NCBI GenBank assembly: GCA_011170325.1
Contig: DUEX01000017.1
Location: forward strand, 1-37,472
DNA length: 37,472 nt
Origin: Dehalococcoidia bacterium
GTDB lineage: Bacteria; Chloroflexota; Dehalococcoidia; GIF9; UBA5629
Direction: 5' to 3'
Within the stretch, counting starts at the first letter, position 1, and each line of letters begins with the position of its first letter. A program made the position numbers and the translations under genes. The notes under the pieces were generated by a model. That model saw only the letters and a list, made by a program, of their open reading frames with translations. It ran no database searches and was not told the DNA's origin. Positions 24,676-32,695 of the stretch are shown one piece after another.

Positions 24676-25707
24676 ATGTCGCGACTAAGAGTCGGCATCA
24701 TAAATGTTACCGGCTATGCTGGGGTAGAATTAGCTAGGTTGCTTCATCATCATCCTGAGGTGCAGCTTGCCTCAGTTACTGGGAGAAGTGCAGCCGGTCA
24801 GAAGTTGGCTGATGTTTTTCCTCACCTGGTTGGCATTGATTTAACAGTTACTGCTGAGCTTGATGAGGTTGACCTTGCCTTTTCAGCAATGCCCCACAAG
24901 GCAAGCATTGAGGTAATACTGCCATTGATTGAACGAGGCATCAGGGTTGTTGATATCAGTGCTGACTTTAGGCTTAAAGATGCCAGTGAGTATCCACGGT
25001 GGTATGAGTTTGTTCATCCAGCGCCGGAGCTATTGCAGGAAGCCGTTTATGGTCTGCCTGAATTCCATCGTTCTGAAATTGCCACAGCTAGCTTGGTAGC
25101 TAATCCTGGCTGCTATCCAACAGGAGCATTGTTGGCTCTGGCGCCGGTGGTTAAAGAGGAACTTGTCTATCCTGACATTGTTATTGATAGCAAGTCGGGT
25201 GTTTCCGGAGCTGGCAGGACTTTAAGCTTACCAACCCATTATGTTGAGGCTAGTGATAATGTCCGTGCCTATGCGGTGGAAGGACATCGCCATTTACCGG
25301 AGATTATTCAGGAACTCAAAACTTTGACCCCTAGCCTTTCCCCTTTGGTGACCTTCTTACCTCATCTAGTGCCGACAGCTCGAGGTATATTAAGTTCATG
25401 CTATGCCCAGCCGAAACAGGGAAAACTGGCTAAAGGTAGAGAAGAGCTAAAAGGACTTTATCGTGATTATTACAAAGATGAACCTTTTATCGGAATAGTG
25501 GATGAGCCGCCTGAGACCAAACATACCTGGGGGAGTAATCTTTGTCTCATTTATCCTACCATTGACCCCAGGACTGGCAGGATTATAGTCATCAGTTGCC
25601 TTGATAATCTGGTCAAAGGGGCTGCTGGACAGGCTATTCAAAATATGAATATAATGTTTGGCTTTCCAGAGGCGGCTGGGCTTGAAGCCCTGCCTGTTTA
25701 TCCTTAA
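24676..25707 (+). CDS. argC: N-acetyl-gamma-glutamyl-phosphate reductase
   Basis: The 343-residue protein has an N-terminal NADPH fold with GYAG (13-16) and the active-site Cys146 in NPGCYPTG. SKSGVSGAGR near 176 and the EGHRHLPEI stretch near 212 are also ArgC hallmarks. The enzyme reduces N-acetylglutamyl-phosphate to the semialdehyde in arginine biosynthesis. Length is normal. The AGGAG site is 13 bases from the ATG, longer than usual. No other arg gene is in the window. The tRNA-Glu gene starts 7 bp after the stop. Confidence 0.95.
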   Translation: MSRLRVGIINVTGYAGVELARLLHHHPEVQLASVTGRSAAGQKLADVFPHLVGIDLTVTAELDEVDLAFSAMPHKASIEVILPLIERGIRVVDISADFRLKDASEYPRWYEFVHPAPELLQEAVYGLPEFHRSEIATASLVANPGCYPTGALLALAPVVKEELVYPDIVIDSKSGVSGAGRTLSLPTHYVEASDNVRAYAVEGHRHLPEIIQELKTLTPSLSPLVTFLPHLVPTARGILSSCYAQPKQGKLAKGREELKGLYRDYYKDEPFIGIVDEPPETKHTWGSNLCLIYPTIDPRTGRIIVISCLDNLVKGAAGQAIQNMNIMFGFPEAAGLEALPVYP

Positions 25708-25714
25708 TTGAGCT

Positions 25715-25787
25715 GCCCCCATCGTCTAGAGGCCTAGGACACCAGCCTTTCAAGCTGAAAACAGGGATTCGAATTCCCTTGGGGGCA
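25715..25787 (+). tRNA. tRNA-Glu (anticodon TTC)
   Basis: The sequence folds as a cloverleaf: acceptor GCCCCCA/TGGGGGC, a D-arm containing GTCTAGAGG, anticodon loop CTTTCAA with TTC at 25749-25751, and a T-arm AGGGA-TTCGAAT-TCCCT. The first pair of the anticodon stem is a C-A mismatch. The 3' CCA is not encoded. The overall match to bacterial tRNA-Glu is close. A decayed recombinase frame on the minus strand overlaps its 3' half. Confidence 0.96.
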
Positions 25788-26117
25788 CTTCCCATACAAC
25801 TGTCAGCTTTTCCGGCGGGGATCGATAATTGATCTCACCATGTTCTTTCCAGATATTGACTCTGGTAACAAATGCTCTTAAAAACCGGAGCGCTCGCTAG
25901 GTGAGCCGGAGTTTAATGTTGTCCTCAGATTGCTGAGGAATGGCTCTATTGTTTTTCTATCTACAAGAAGAGGCATGTTTGTTCGTTCACAGTGGCGCAA
26001 GTCCTCCAGTTCACGTATCAGTTCCTGCTTTTCTAACTCTCTTTCCCTAGTTCGCTGCACGATGTTGCCAACCTGAATGGTAACCTTAAAGTATTTACCA
26101 CGGATAACCCGCCCAAA
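25750..26117 (-). pseudogene. Decayed serine-recombinase C-terminus ending inside tRNA-Glu
   Basis: On the minus strand an open frame (26117 to the TAA at 25878-25880) encodes the helical C-terminal region of a large serine recombinase. It includes LEDLRHCERTN, then TIEPFLSNLRTTL and GSPSERSGF, matching the usual 'xLxxxLxxGSxxERKAFLRSFV' pattern. One base is missing in the T-run at about 25880-25884. Restoring it continues the frame for 43 codons (LRAFVTRVNIWKEHGEINYR and on), ending in a TGA at 25750-25752 inside the tRNA gene. The catalytic N-terminal part is absent. The layout suggests an element once integrated at the 3' end of this tRNA. Confidence 0.65.
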
Positions 26118-26465
26118 TCATGACCTGGACAGAAGTTGATCAGCCTGATTGATCCTGAGGCAGAAACAAAAACACGAAAGCCACAAGCTCCTAGGTAGGT
26201 TGGACGCATAGATGAATCAGATAGTTCCTCTAATCAACTGCCCTGTCTGCCCCATCGAGTTCTATTTAACCTTCAGGTAGTCACGGAGATGTTGCAATTT
26301 ATAAAGCTTGTTTTACACACAACTGGTTTCTTTGCTTTGGGCAAGATAAAGCCTAAAGATGAGGCAGTAGTTAGGTTACCATTACAACATAGTAAGGCAA
26401 CACCAAGCTAGAGTCGCCGACTGCCTGGCAGACTAGCAGACAATTCAGATACCACAGGGACCCTA
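26118..26465. other. Gene-poor stretch beside the recombinase remnant
   Basis: No recognisable gene is present. An open plus-strand frame (26199-26411; one possible ATG at 26289, 40 codons from there) ends with LGKIKPKDEAVVRLPLQ. It has a plausible amino-acid mix but matches nothing I know and has no clear ribosome binding site. It may be a further fragment of the same lost element. Confidence 0.3.
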
Positions 26466-27398
26466 TCATACTGGAGGTTCTTCCTTGCCAGAGGAAGATG
26501 GCAACAATGATTGTTGGCTCTCTATCAAATAACCAAGCAGCTTATGCACTGGAAGGTCGCCAAGGTAAAGCTTTATGTGTGGCCAGGGAATCTCGATACC
26601 CTCCTTATCGAAGGCTTCCTTCAATCTTAGACGGAGTTCTCCCATTACACTCCACTGTTCAATTGGTTTGGTTTCACCGAGTATCTTTATTGCAATACCA
26701 GAATCCTCAAAGGCATCGACTCTGAGGACTTCGGGAGCCTTAATAATCCGTGGCGCCCACTCAGGGTCTGCGGCCAATTCCTGGCCCACTCTATTGATAA
26801 CTTCTATGACATGCCTCAGGTCTTCATTATATGAGACAGAGATATTCATGTTTAATCGTGACCACTCCCTGGTATAGTTGCTGGCAACCCCGATCTCACC
26901 ATTGGGAATGCTGTGAAGTATGCCATCGAGGTCCCTCAGGACCGTCCTTCGCAGGTCTACATCCTCAACCAAACCGATGACTCCAGCAACCTTGACTACG
27001 TCACCTAGGCCATATTGATTCTCCAACAGGATCAAGAAACCATTAAATATGTCCTTAATTAGGCTCTGCGCGCCAAAGCCGATTGCGATACCGGCGACAC
27101 CAAGTCCAGCCAGAGCTGGAGTCACATTTATGCCCACTTCAGCCAAGATAGTGAAAAGGACAATTATGCCGGTAGCTATCATCCCGGCCCGAATGAATAC
27201 TGAGCTTAATGTATCTGTTCTTTTCCTTATTAAGGTTTCCGGCTTGCCTTTCATTGTGTTCATCACGACTTTTCTTACTGTCATAGGTACAATGCGGCGC
27301 ATCACGAAGTATAGAGCCAGGTAGATAGCGATGATTAATAGAATGCTCCAGCCGTACTTCAAAAACCAATCTGTCACGATTGTCCAGTCAATTACCAT
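26466..27398 (-). CDS. MscS-family small-conductance mechanosensitive channel
   Basis: The 310-residue protein has three membrane segments: about 15-35, about 65-88, and the pore helix around 92-125 with the Gly/Ala-rich LAGLGVAGIAIGFGAQSLIKD typical of MscS. A beta domain follows (GDVVKVAGVIGLVEDVDLRRTVLRD) with the IPNG motif near 168, then a mixed cytoplasmic vestibule domain. MscS channels open under membrane tension and release solutes during hypo-osmotic shock. It is single-unit transcribed on the minus strand, divergent from the broken membrane gene at 27506. The ribosome binding site is GAGG, ten bases before the ATG. Confidence 0.94.
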   Translation of the reverse strand: MVIDWTIVTDWFLKYGWSILLIIAIYLALYFVMRRIVPMTVRKVVMNTMKGKPETLIRKRTDTLSSVFIRAGMIATGIIVLFTILAEVGINVTPALAGLGVAGIAIGFGAQSLIKDIFNGFLILLENQYGLGDVVKVAGVIGLVEDVDLRRTVLRDLDGILHSIPNGEIGVASNYTREWSRLNMNISVSYNEDLRHVIEVINRVGQELAADPEWAPRIIKAPEVLRVDAFEDSGIAIKILGETKPIEQWSVMGELRLRLKEAFDKEGIEIPWPHIKLYLGDLPVHKLLGYLIESQQSLLPSSSGKEEPPV

Positions 27399-27505
27399 AT
27401 TATGTGTACCTCAACAGCAATGTCAGCTTTCAACTAATTATACCTCGATTAGACCGCAAAAGAAATGTCCCTCCTGTCTTCTTTCCCAATCTTGAAATTG
27501 CAGAG

Positions 27506-27852
27506 ATGAGCAAGGTTCTCGGGATGATTGGTTTCATCGTTTTTGCTGTCGGCTCGCTTACAGCACTAGTTGCAGGCATAGTAGCCCCTGCTAATGGCAC
27601 AATAATCTTAGTGCTAGTAATTCTGGGTATCATTGTTGGGGCCATTAACATCAACACTACAGAAATTGTGCCGTTGCTGATAGCAGCTGTAGCTCTGATA
27701 TAGTAGGCATTGCAGGATTTGACCCTCTTGATCAGTTGGTTAGAGGCCTTGGTACAGTCACCAATCAGATCGTCTACTACCTTGCCAGGCTAATGGCACC
27801 GGCGGCAGTTATCGCAGCTGTGAGGGCACTAATAAGGGTTTGGCTTCCCTAG
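27506..27852 (+). pseudogene. Small hydrophobic membrane protein broken by a frameshift
   Basis: From ATG 27506 (or ATG 27524, which has AAGG at eight bases) the frame encodes three hydrophobic segments: IGFIVFAVGSLTALVAGIV, TIILVLVILGIIVGA and VPLLIAAVALI. It then stops at 27701. In the frame starting at 27703 coding sense continues without a gap for 49 codons: VGIAGFDPLDQLVRGLG, and a fourth hydrophobic segment near MAPAAVIAAV, ending at TAG 27850-27852. Together the two halves make one compact protein of about 114 residues with an even pattern of membrane helices. One base is missing near 27697-27703. It could be a true mutation or a sequencing error. Function unknown. Confidence 0.55.
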
Positions 27853-27941
27853 CGATTGACCACGAGTGATGTTCTGCTGGGATTAGCACCATCCAACAGC
27901 GTAAATATATCCCCTGTGGCTGGTGTATAAGCGGAATAATT

Positions 27942-28868
27942 CTACTGGTTAGTACATCTAACCAACAAGGCTGGAGTTGAAGTCCCCCTCATTACCTTGT
28001 TAGTGATGCTCCCGAATGCCCATTGACCAATTCCAGTGCGCCCATGTGTTGATATCACTATAAGACTAACGGCTTTTCTATTAACGTATTCAACTATAGC
28101 TTCAGCAGGACTTCCTACAGGCACTTCCAACCTTATGTTAAGTCCCTCTTTCTTAAGACGTTTCCTCACATCAGCTAGGTAGGTTAGGCATATCTCTTTA
28201 CATTTTTTAGTTTCGTACTTAAGGTACTCTTCCCAGCTTAAGGGCATGGGTGGAGGATAGTGGAGATGAGGATGGGAAAACAGCTCGCAGACTCTGAGTA
28301 GTACTATATCTACCGATTGGATACCGAATTGTCTTGCCAGCTCTTTGACATGGACAAGTACTGTTTCCGCTAATTCTGAGCCATCCAGCGGCACTAACAC
28401 CACCATCTTTTGGCCTTCTTTGTAGAAAGGTGTTCGGGGAGAACTGGCTCTAATCCGCAGGATGGGCACCGTGGATTCATGCATGACTTTATCTGCCACG
28501 CTGCCTCGGATCCAGCGGCCAATGCCTGATAGTCCGTGACTTGCAATTACTATAAGATCCATCTTATTTTCTGCAGCATAGTCCAGGATACTATCAGCAG
28601 CCTTTCCAAAAATGACTTGGCCATGTGCTCTTTCCTTGTATTTGAGTCCACTGACCAGCTTTCTGAGATAGTCCTTAGCCCCAGATTTAGCTTCTGATTC
28701 AATACGAGATTTGAACTCATGTTTAACTAATGGCATATCAAGGGGCGGAACGACATACAGAAATGTTATGCCTACTGCATTGTTTCTCGTGGCTATTGCC
28801 TCTACATGAGGCAGCACACATTCTGCTACATCAGAGCCATCCAAGGGAACCAAAATCTCGCTATACAT
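27942..28868 (-). CDS. Tandem-domain universal stress protein (UspA type)
   Basis: The 308-residue protein contains two Usp domains. Each begins with the ILVPLDGS / VLVPLDGSE strand (near 5 and near 157) and ends with the ATP-binding loop: SHGLSGIGRWIRGSV near 110 and THGRTGIGQWAFGSI near 277, both with the Gly-x2-Gly-x9-Gly-Ser spacing of nucleotide-binding Usps. Such proteins help survival under starvation and energy stress. It has its own promoter (28930-28959) and a strong GAGGAG site six bases before the ATG. It is probably transcribed alone, because its neighbours lie over 200 bp upstream or on the other strand. Confidence 0.94.
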   Translation of the reverse strand: MYSEILVPLDGSDVAECVLPHVEAIATRNNAVGITFLYVVPPLDMPLVKHEFKSRIESEAKSGAKDYLRKLVSGLKYKERAHGQVIFGKAADSILDYAAENKMDLIVIASHGLSGIGRWIRGSVADKVMHESTVPILRIRASSPRTPFYKEGQKMVVLVPLDGSELAETVLVHVKELARQFGIQSVDIVLLRVCELFSHPHLHYPPPMPLSWEEYLKYETKKCKEICLTYLADVRKRLKKEGLNIRLEVPVGSPAEAIVEYVNRKAVSLIVISTHGRTGIGQWAFGSITNKVMRGTSTPALLVRCTNQ

Positions 28869-28882
28869 AATATACTCCTCAT

Positions 28883-28895
28883 ACTGTCAGACAGT
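28883..28895. repeat. Palindrome ACTGTC-A-GACAGT in the usp leader
   Basis: A perfect 6-bp inverted repeat around one central base lies between the promoter and the ribosome binding site of the tandem Usp gene, at about +27 to +39 of the predicted transcript. It could be an operator for a dimeric repressor or a small RNA hairpin. Confidence 0.35.
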
Positions 28896-28929
28896 TAATA
28901 TGAGCCATAACCTACTCGTATTTGCATTA

Positions 28930-28959
28930 ATAATATGGCGCATTGCTCTTAGCTGTCAA
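28930..28959 (-). promoter_or_regulatory. Sigma70-type promoter of the usp gene
   Basis: On the minus strand a consensus TTGACA (28959-28954) is followed after 18 bp by TATTAT (28935-28930). The predicted start near 28923 lies about 55 bases before the ATG at 28868. Confidence 0.6.
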
Positions 28960-29083
28960 GTCCACCCGCTGCGAACTTCGATAAGAGGTGTGGAAAACCG
29001 GCTCTCCTCGAGAAACATATCCAGGCTGTCTTAGAGCAGTCGTTGAGATTATGCATGGCAAATCTCCAACTATCTATGTCAGC

Positions 29084-31159
29084 TTAATCCTCACAATTGT
29101 CCTCTTGCTCAGGCTTGAGGCAAGATATCTCTGTTAACTCTGGAGGTAGAGCTGCTCTGACCTGGCCCAGTGCCTCAGGATCCATTTCCTCGATGGCGGC
29201 TAGCGCGCCATGGGCGGTCTGTGTTGCGGCCTCTTCTTCGGTTAGACCGAGCATTCGAGCGGCTTCCCTGGCACCAGCGACAGCTTGAGCTACGGCCTCA
29301 ACAAGGTTAGCTCCAGTCTCAACTGCACCCTGGATAACTCCATAACCAGTGCCACGGAAGGCATCTTGAGGATTTACCTTGGCACGTTTCAGAGCGCGCA
29401 CAATGCCTACCATTGTTAAAGGGATCAATTGCTCAGTGTTCAATGATGTCTCATGAGCGGCGTGGATGGCTCCCCGTGCTGTATGTCGAGCCACATCAAT
29501 TCCATTTACTGGCGCCGCTTTTGCAGGCTTCAACATTTGTGATAGGCCGTTTTCCAGCATCTTGGCAACCCTGGATGTGAGCCTCAAACCTCGTGACGCC
29601 ACCAGGGTTGTCGTCTTAGCCATATCGGCCAGCTGATAGGCTGTCACGCTAATGGCTACATCTATGCCCGGCACTTGCCTGAGATAGCTGAACGGGAACG
29701 CGGTCACAAAGCCTAGTCCCGGAACCGAGCTCACGGCTCGAGCTATTGGTCTCGTTCGTGACAACAACTCGCCCAACACTATTTCCCGACCAATTTCGCC
29801 CTCTTCGCGGAGCTTGGTCAAAGTGTTCAGTGTCACAAGCCCCATTATGAAAGCTACAGCGAAGAGAAAGTCGAAGCCTGTTAGATATAGTACTGGCCAT
29901 TGAAGGGCCCTTGTGGGATCAGCCCATGTCAAGCTTATGGTAAATTGGCGAACGCTGAAAAAGTCGGCAAAGAGACCTCCAAATAGCGGCCCTAGACCGA
30001 TGCCTAGGCTGGTGGCCAAGGATGCCCCAGCCAAGTAAGGTGTCGCCTGGCCTTGAGGAGCCAATTTTAAGCCAATCGTGCCCACTGTGAGTGTCACACC
30101 AGCTGTGGCTATCCCGGCAAAGATGTGCAGTATCACCAGCAGCGGGATGGTTAAAAAATGCTGCTCTGGCATGGTGGTAAAAGTCCAGCCAAGTATTACC
30201 AGCAGATAAAGGGAGGCACACAGTGATAAGACCGCTTTGCTACCAAAATGGTCTGCCAGAGGCCCCCAAACGCGGAGAAATAATATGTTGAACAGCTGGC
30301 TTAGCACACTAAGCCCAATCACTGTTGAAAGAGGCATGCCTAGACGCTCAAGCATGTACACTGCAAAGAAGGGAATAGCCAAGTTTGAGGCAAAACCCCA
30401 GAAGAGCAGGAATTTCATTAGCTGCCTGAAGTTTTTGTCCTGGAGGGGTGAGGTGAGCGTTTTCCTTAGAGACAACTTTGGTTCGGTTCCAGGTTGCATC
30501 TGTGGTTCCGGCATGAGGCACATGAATACGGGGCTAGCTAGCCCGAGGAAGAGAGCACCGAAAAGGAAGGCAATGGTATAGCCAAACACCGCGTTCTCAC
30601 CGGATGCATGAGCCCGCCAATAGTCTACGAAGAATGCAGCAGCTAGACTGAAGACTACGGCGACTATAGTTGCCAGAGCTAACCGCCTCGAAAAAACGTG
30701 CCCTAGGATCTCCCGAGGAACCAAGTCACGGAGCCATGAGTTCCAGCCACAACTAGTAACAGCGGCAAATATACCACGAATCGTTATTAATACTAGCAGT
30801 ATGGATATAGCTCCTCCACTGGGAACTCCAATGAAAATAGGGATCAGAGCCATGGGGATCCACAACCCTTGTGCTAAGAACCAGGTAGCTATCGTGATGA
30901 ACTTGCGCTGCCTTAATCGCTCAACTAGCAGGATGACGGGTATCTGCAGAGGTGAGGTAATGAATGGGATGGCCGCCAAAATACCGATCTGGAAGTTGTT
31001 GGCGCCCAGAGCTAGGGCGAAGGCAGCCAGAAAGCCGCTCGTGGTGATGCTGAAGAAGCCCATAGAAGCCATGCCCTCCCAGGTGAGCATTCTCAGCCCG
31101 TGCTTCACTTCCTGATCTGAGAGACTTGGCTTAGGTTGAAAGATCTCCTTAATGCTCAT
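29084..31159 (-). CDS. MFS transporter with a long C-terminal helical extension
   Basis: Residues 1-445 of 691 form a major-facilitator protein with about twelve membrane segments. An MFS-like loop VERLRQRK lies near 79 and the LADHFGSK loop near 301. The substrate is not evident. Residues about 446-691 are an extra, mostly helical, soluble-looking domain. It contains three loosely repeated units with small residues around a Gly: TARGAIHAAHE (560-570), GTGYGVIQGAVE (603-614) and QTAHGALAAIEE (647-658). A tail beyond a 12-TM MFS is usually short, so this one is unusual. The ribosome binding site AAAGGT fits the ATG at 31159. A TATAAT box lies shortly upstream without a clear -35 partner. Confidence 0.88.
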   Translation of the reverse strand: MSIKEIFQPKPSLSDQEVKHGLRMLTWEGMASMGFFSITTSGFLAAFALALGANNFQIGILAAIPFITSPLQIPVILLVERLRQRKFITIATWFLAQGLWIPMALIPIFIGVPSGGAISILLVLITIRGIFAAVTSCGWNSWLRDLVPREILGHVFSRRLALATIVAVVFSLAAAFFVDYWRAHASGENAVFGYTIAFLFGALFLGLASPVFMCLMPEPQMQPGTEPKLSLRKTLTSPLQDKNFRQLMKFLLFWGFASNLAIPFFAVYMLERLGMPLSTVIGLSVLSQLFNILFLRVWGPLADHFGSKAVLSLCASLYLLVILGWTFTTMPEQHFLTIPLLVILHIFAGIATAGVTLTVGTIGLKLAPQGQATPYLAGASLATSLGIGLGPLFGGLFADFFSVRQFTISLTWADPTRALQWPVLYLTGFDFLFAVAFIMGLVTLNTLTKLREEGEIGREIVLGELLSRTRPIARAVSSVPGLGFVTAFPFSYLRQVPGIDVAISVTAYQLADMAKTTTLVASRGLRLTSRVAKMLENGLSQMLKPAKAAPVNGIDVARHTARGAIHAAHETSLNTEQLIPLTMVGIVRALKRAKVNPQDAFRGTGYGVIQGAVETGANLVEAVAQAVAGAREAARMLGLTEEEAATQTAHGALAAIEEMDPEALGQVRAALPPELTEISCLKPEQEDNCED

Positions 31160-31240
31160 GTATTACCTTTGAATTATACATAAACTCACTGAGAGCTTTT
31201 CGAAATTTGTCTTTCTTCATAACACTCTTACTGTTAAAAT

Positions 31241-31275
31241 AAAATGCTACCATGACTCAACTAAGGTAGCATTTT
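31241..31275 (-). terminator. Rho-independent terminator after the ABC binding-protein gene
   Basis: The 11-bp arms AAAATGCTACC (31241-31251) and GGTAGCATTTT (31265-31275) are perfectly complementary, with a 13-base loop. On the minus strand the stem ends in TTTTATTTT. It lies 35 bp after the stop of the substrate-binding protein gene. The loop shares CCATxACTCAA with the hairpin at 21472-21507. Confidence 0.75.
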
Positions 31276-31309
31276 CCACAGTATAGCAATCGTAAAAAGT
31301 CGCTGTTAT

Positions 31310-32491
31310 TTAGCCTATGCTGATCACTTCTATCCGAACATTCTTATAGCCAGTTTCAGTCGTAGGGTCCTTCACCACTTTCCAAATCTCATAGATACCA
31401 GAAACGCGGTCACCCTTGTCATTGAAAGTGATGATGCCGCTGGCACCACGGTACTTCTGCCCTACTTCGAAGAGAGCATCTTTTATAGCCTCACCATCAT
31501 AGATACCAGCTTTCTCTATTGCCTTAGCAATCATTTTTACAGCATCATAAGTAGTATCGCAGTAAACGCTGGGGTCTTTTCCGGTGGCAGCTTTGTAAGC
31601 AGCAGCGAACTTATCATAGGTTTCTCCTGATGGAGGCACAGACCTGGTGCCAGCCAATATCGCCTTTTCCATGAATTCAGCACATTTTGGATCACGAAAC
31701 ATATGGTCGCTGTAGTTGCCATCGCAGCCCAGCCAAGCAATTTCGTCCAGGCCCATCTCCAATGCTTGCTTGAAGATTATAATGCCATCTTCAATGTAGG
31801 TAACAGCAAGAACCACGTCTGGTTCGCTATCTTTAATGCTTTGTAGCTGGGTGCGATAATCCTCTTTAGCTGGATCAAAATGTATCGATATAACATGATT
31901 ACCATTCCATCCAGCCTTTTTGAGCGCTTCAATAAGCACCTCTTCTAAACTTACCCCATATGGGTTAGCCTGAACCATCGTAGCCAGCCTGGTAAACCCC
32001 TCCTCCATGATGACTTTAGCCAATATCCTGCCCTGAAAAGCATCGCGAGGCGTTGTGCGGAAAACCCAGTTTGTCCATGGCTGGTCAGAAATATCCGTCG
32101 AGGTAGCTGAGGGCGATACCATTAACACTTTTTGTTCTGCTAAATAAGGACCACAAGCCATAACAGCGCCGCTACTCATGCCACCTACAAGCACCGTCAC
32201 TCCGTCGGCCTGAACCATTTTCTTCACTTTTTCCAAACACCTGTCTGGATCGGTGGCATCATCCGCCTCCAATAGCTTTACCAGCGTGCTCAGTACTCCT
32301 CCATCGGCATTTATTTCCTCAACTGCAAGTCTGGCAGCTTCCAACCTATCTTTACCCTTGGGCCCCAACAATCCAGTAGTGGATAACACGCACCCTATCT
32401 TGATTGTCTCAGGTTCTGCTGGAGCACAGTCTATCGATGGTGTAAGCAAAAACAGCAAAGCAACCGCTATCAATGCTAACTTTTCAATCAT
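31310..32491 (-). CDS. Branched-chain amino acid-type ABC transporter substrate-binding protein
   Basis: The 393-residue protein begins with a hydrophobic signal segment (about 5-18) ahead of a Cys at 22. The cleavage region (SIDCAP) is not a canonical lipobox, so lipidation is uncertain. The mature part starts IKIGCVLSTTGLLGPKG and continues with AARLAVEEINADGG, the classic opening of the LivJ/LivK (Peripla_BP_6) fold. WTNWVFRTTPRD near 134 and the CDTTYDAVKMIAKAIEKAG helix near 320 also match. It would capture amino acids, amides or similar small organic solutes outside the membrane. No permease or ATPase gene accompanies it in the window, so it is an orphan here. The ribosome binding site GGGAGG is strong. 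Confidence 0.93.
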   Translation of the reverse strand: MIEKLALIAVALLFLLTPSIDCAPAEPETIKIGCVLSTTGLLGPKGKDRLEAARLAVEEINADGGVLSTLVKLLEADDATDPDRCLEKVKKMVQADGVTVLVGGMSSGAVMACGPYLAEQKVLMVSPSATSTDISDQPWTNWVFRTTPRDAFQGRILAKVIMEEGFTRLATMVQANPYGVSLEEVLIEALKKAGWNGNHVISIHFDPAKEDYRTQLQSIKDSEPDVVLAVTYIEDGIIIFKQALEMGLDEIAWLGCDGNYSDHMFRDPKCAEFMEKAILAGTRSVPPSGETYDKFAAAYKAATGKDPSVYCDTTYDAVKMIAKAIEKAGIYDGEAIKDALFEVGQKYRGASGIITFNDKGDRVSGIYEIWKVVKDPTTETGYKNVRIEVISIG

Positions 32492-32695
32492 GCACTACCT
32501 CCCTTCTAGGACTGGCATTATGGCATAATTTAGCACAAACACAGGGCTCCCTAGCCGGTGTTTCATATTTGGCCCCCCTGTAAGTATAACACAAACTCCA
32601 AAACGAGGAGCACCACCCAGCTCACATTAACACAAGCGTTTCTGGTGCCAGCGTGAGGAGTGTCCTTCACATTTTAAGAATCCAGCGCTACCTTT

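Noticed and set aside
26249-26265. A CTGCCCCATCGAG segment resembling the 5' end of tRNA-Glu, as a possible attachment-site copy
   Set aside because: The match is short and imperfect and is to the 5' end, not to the 3' end expected for an attachment site.
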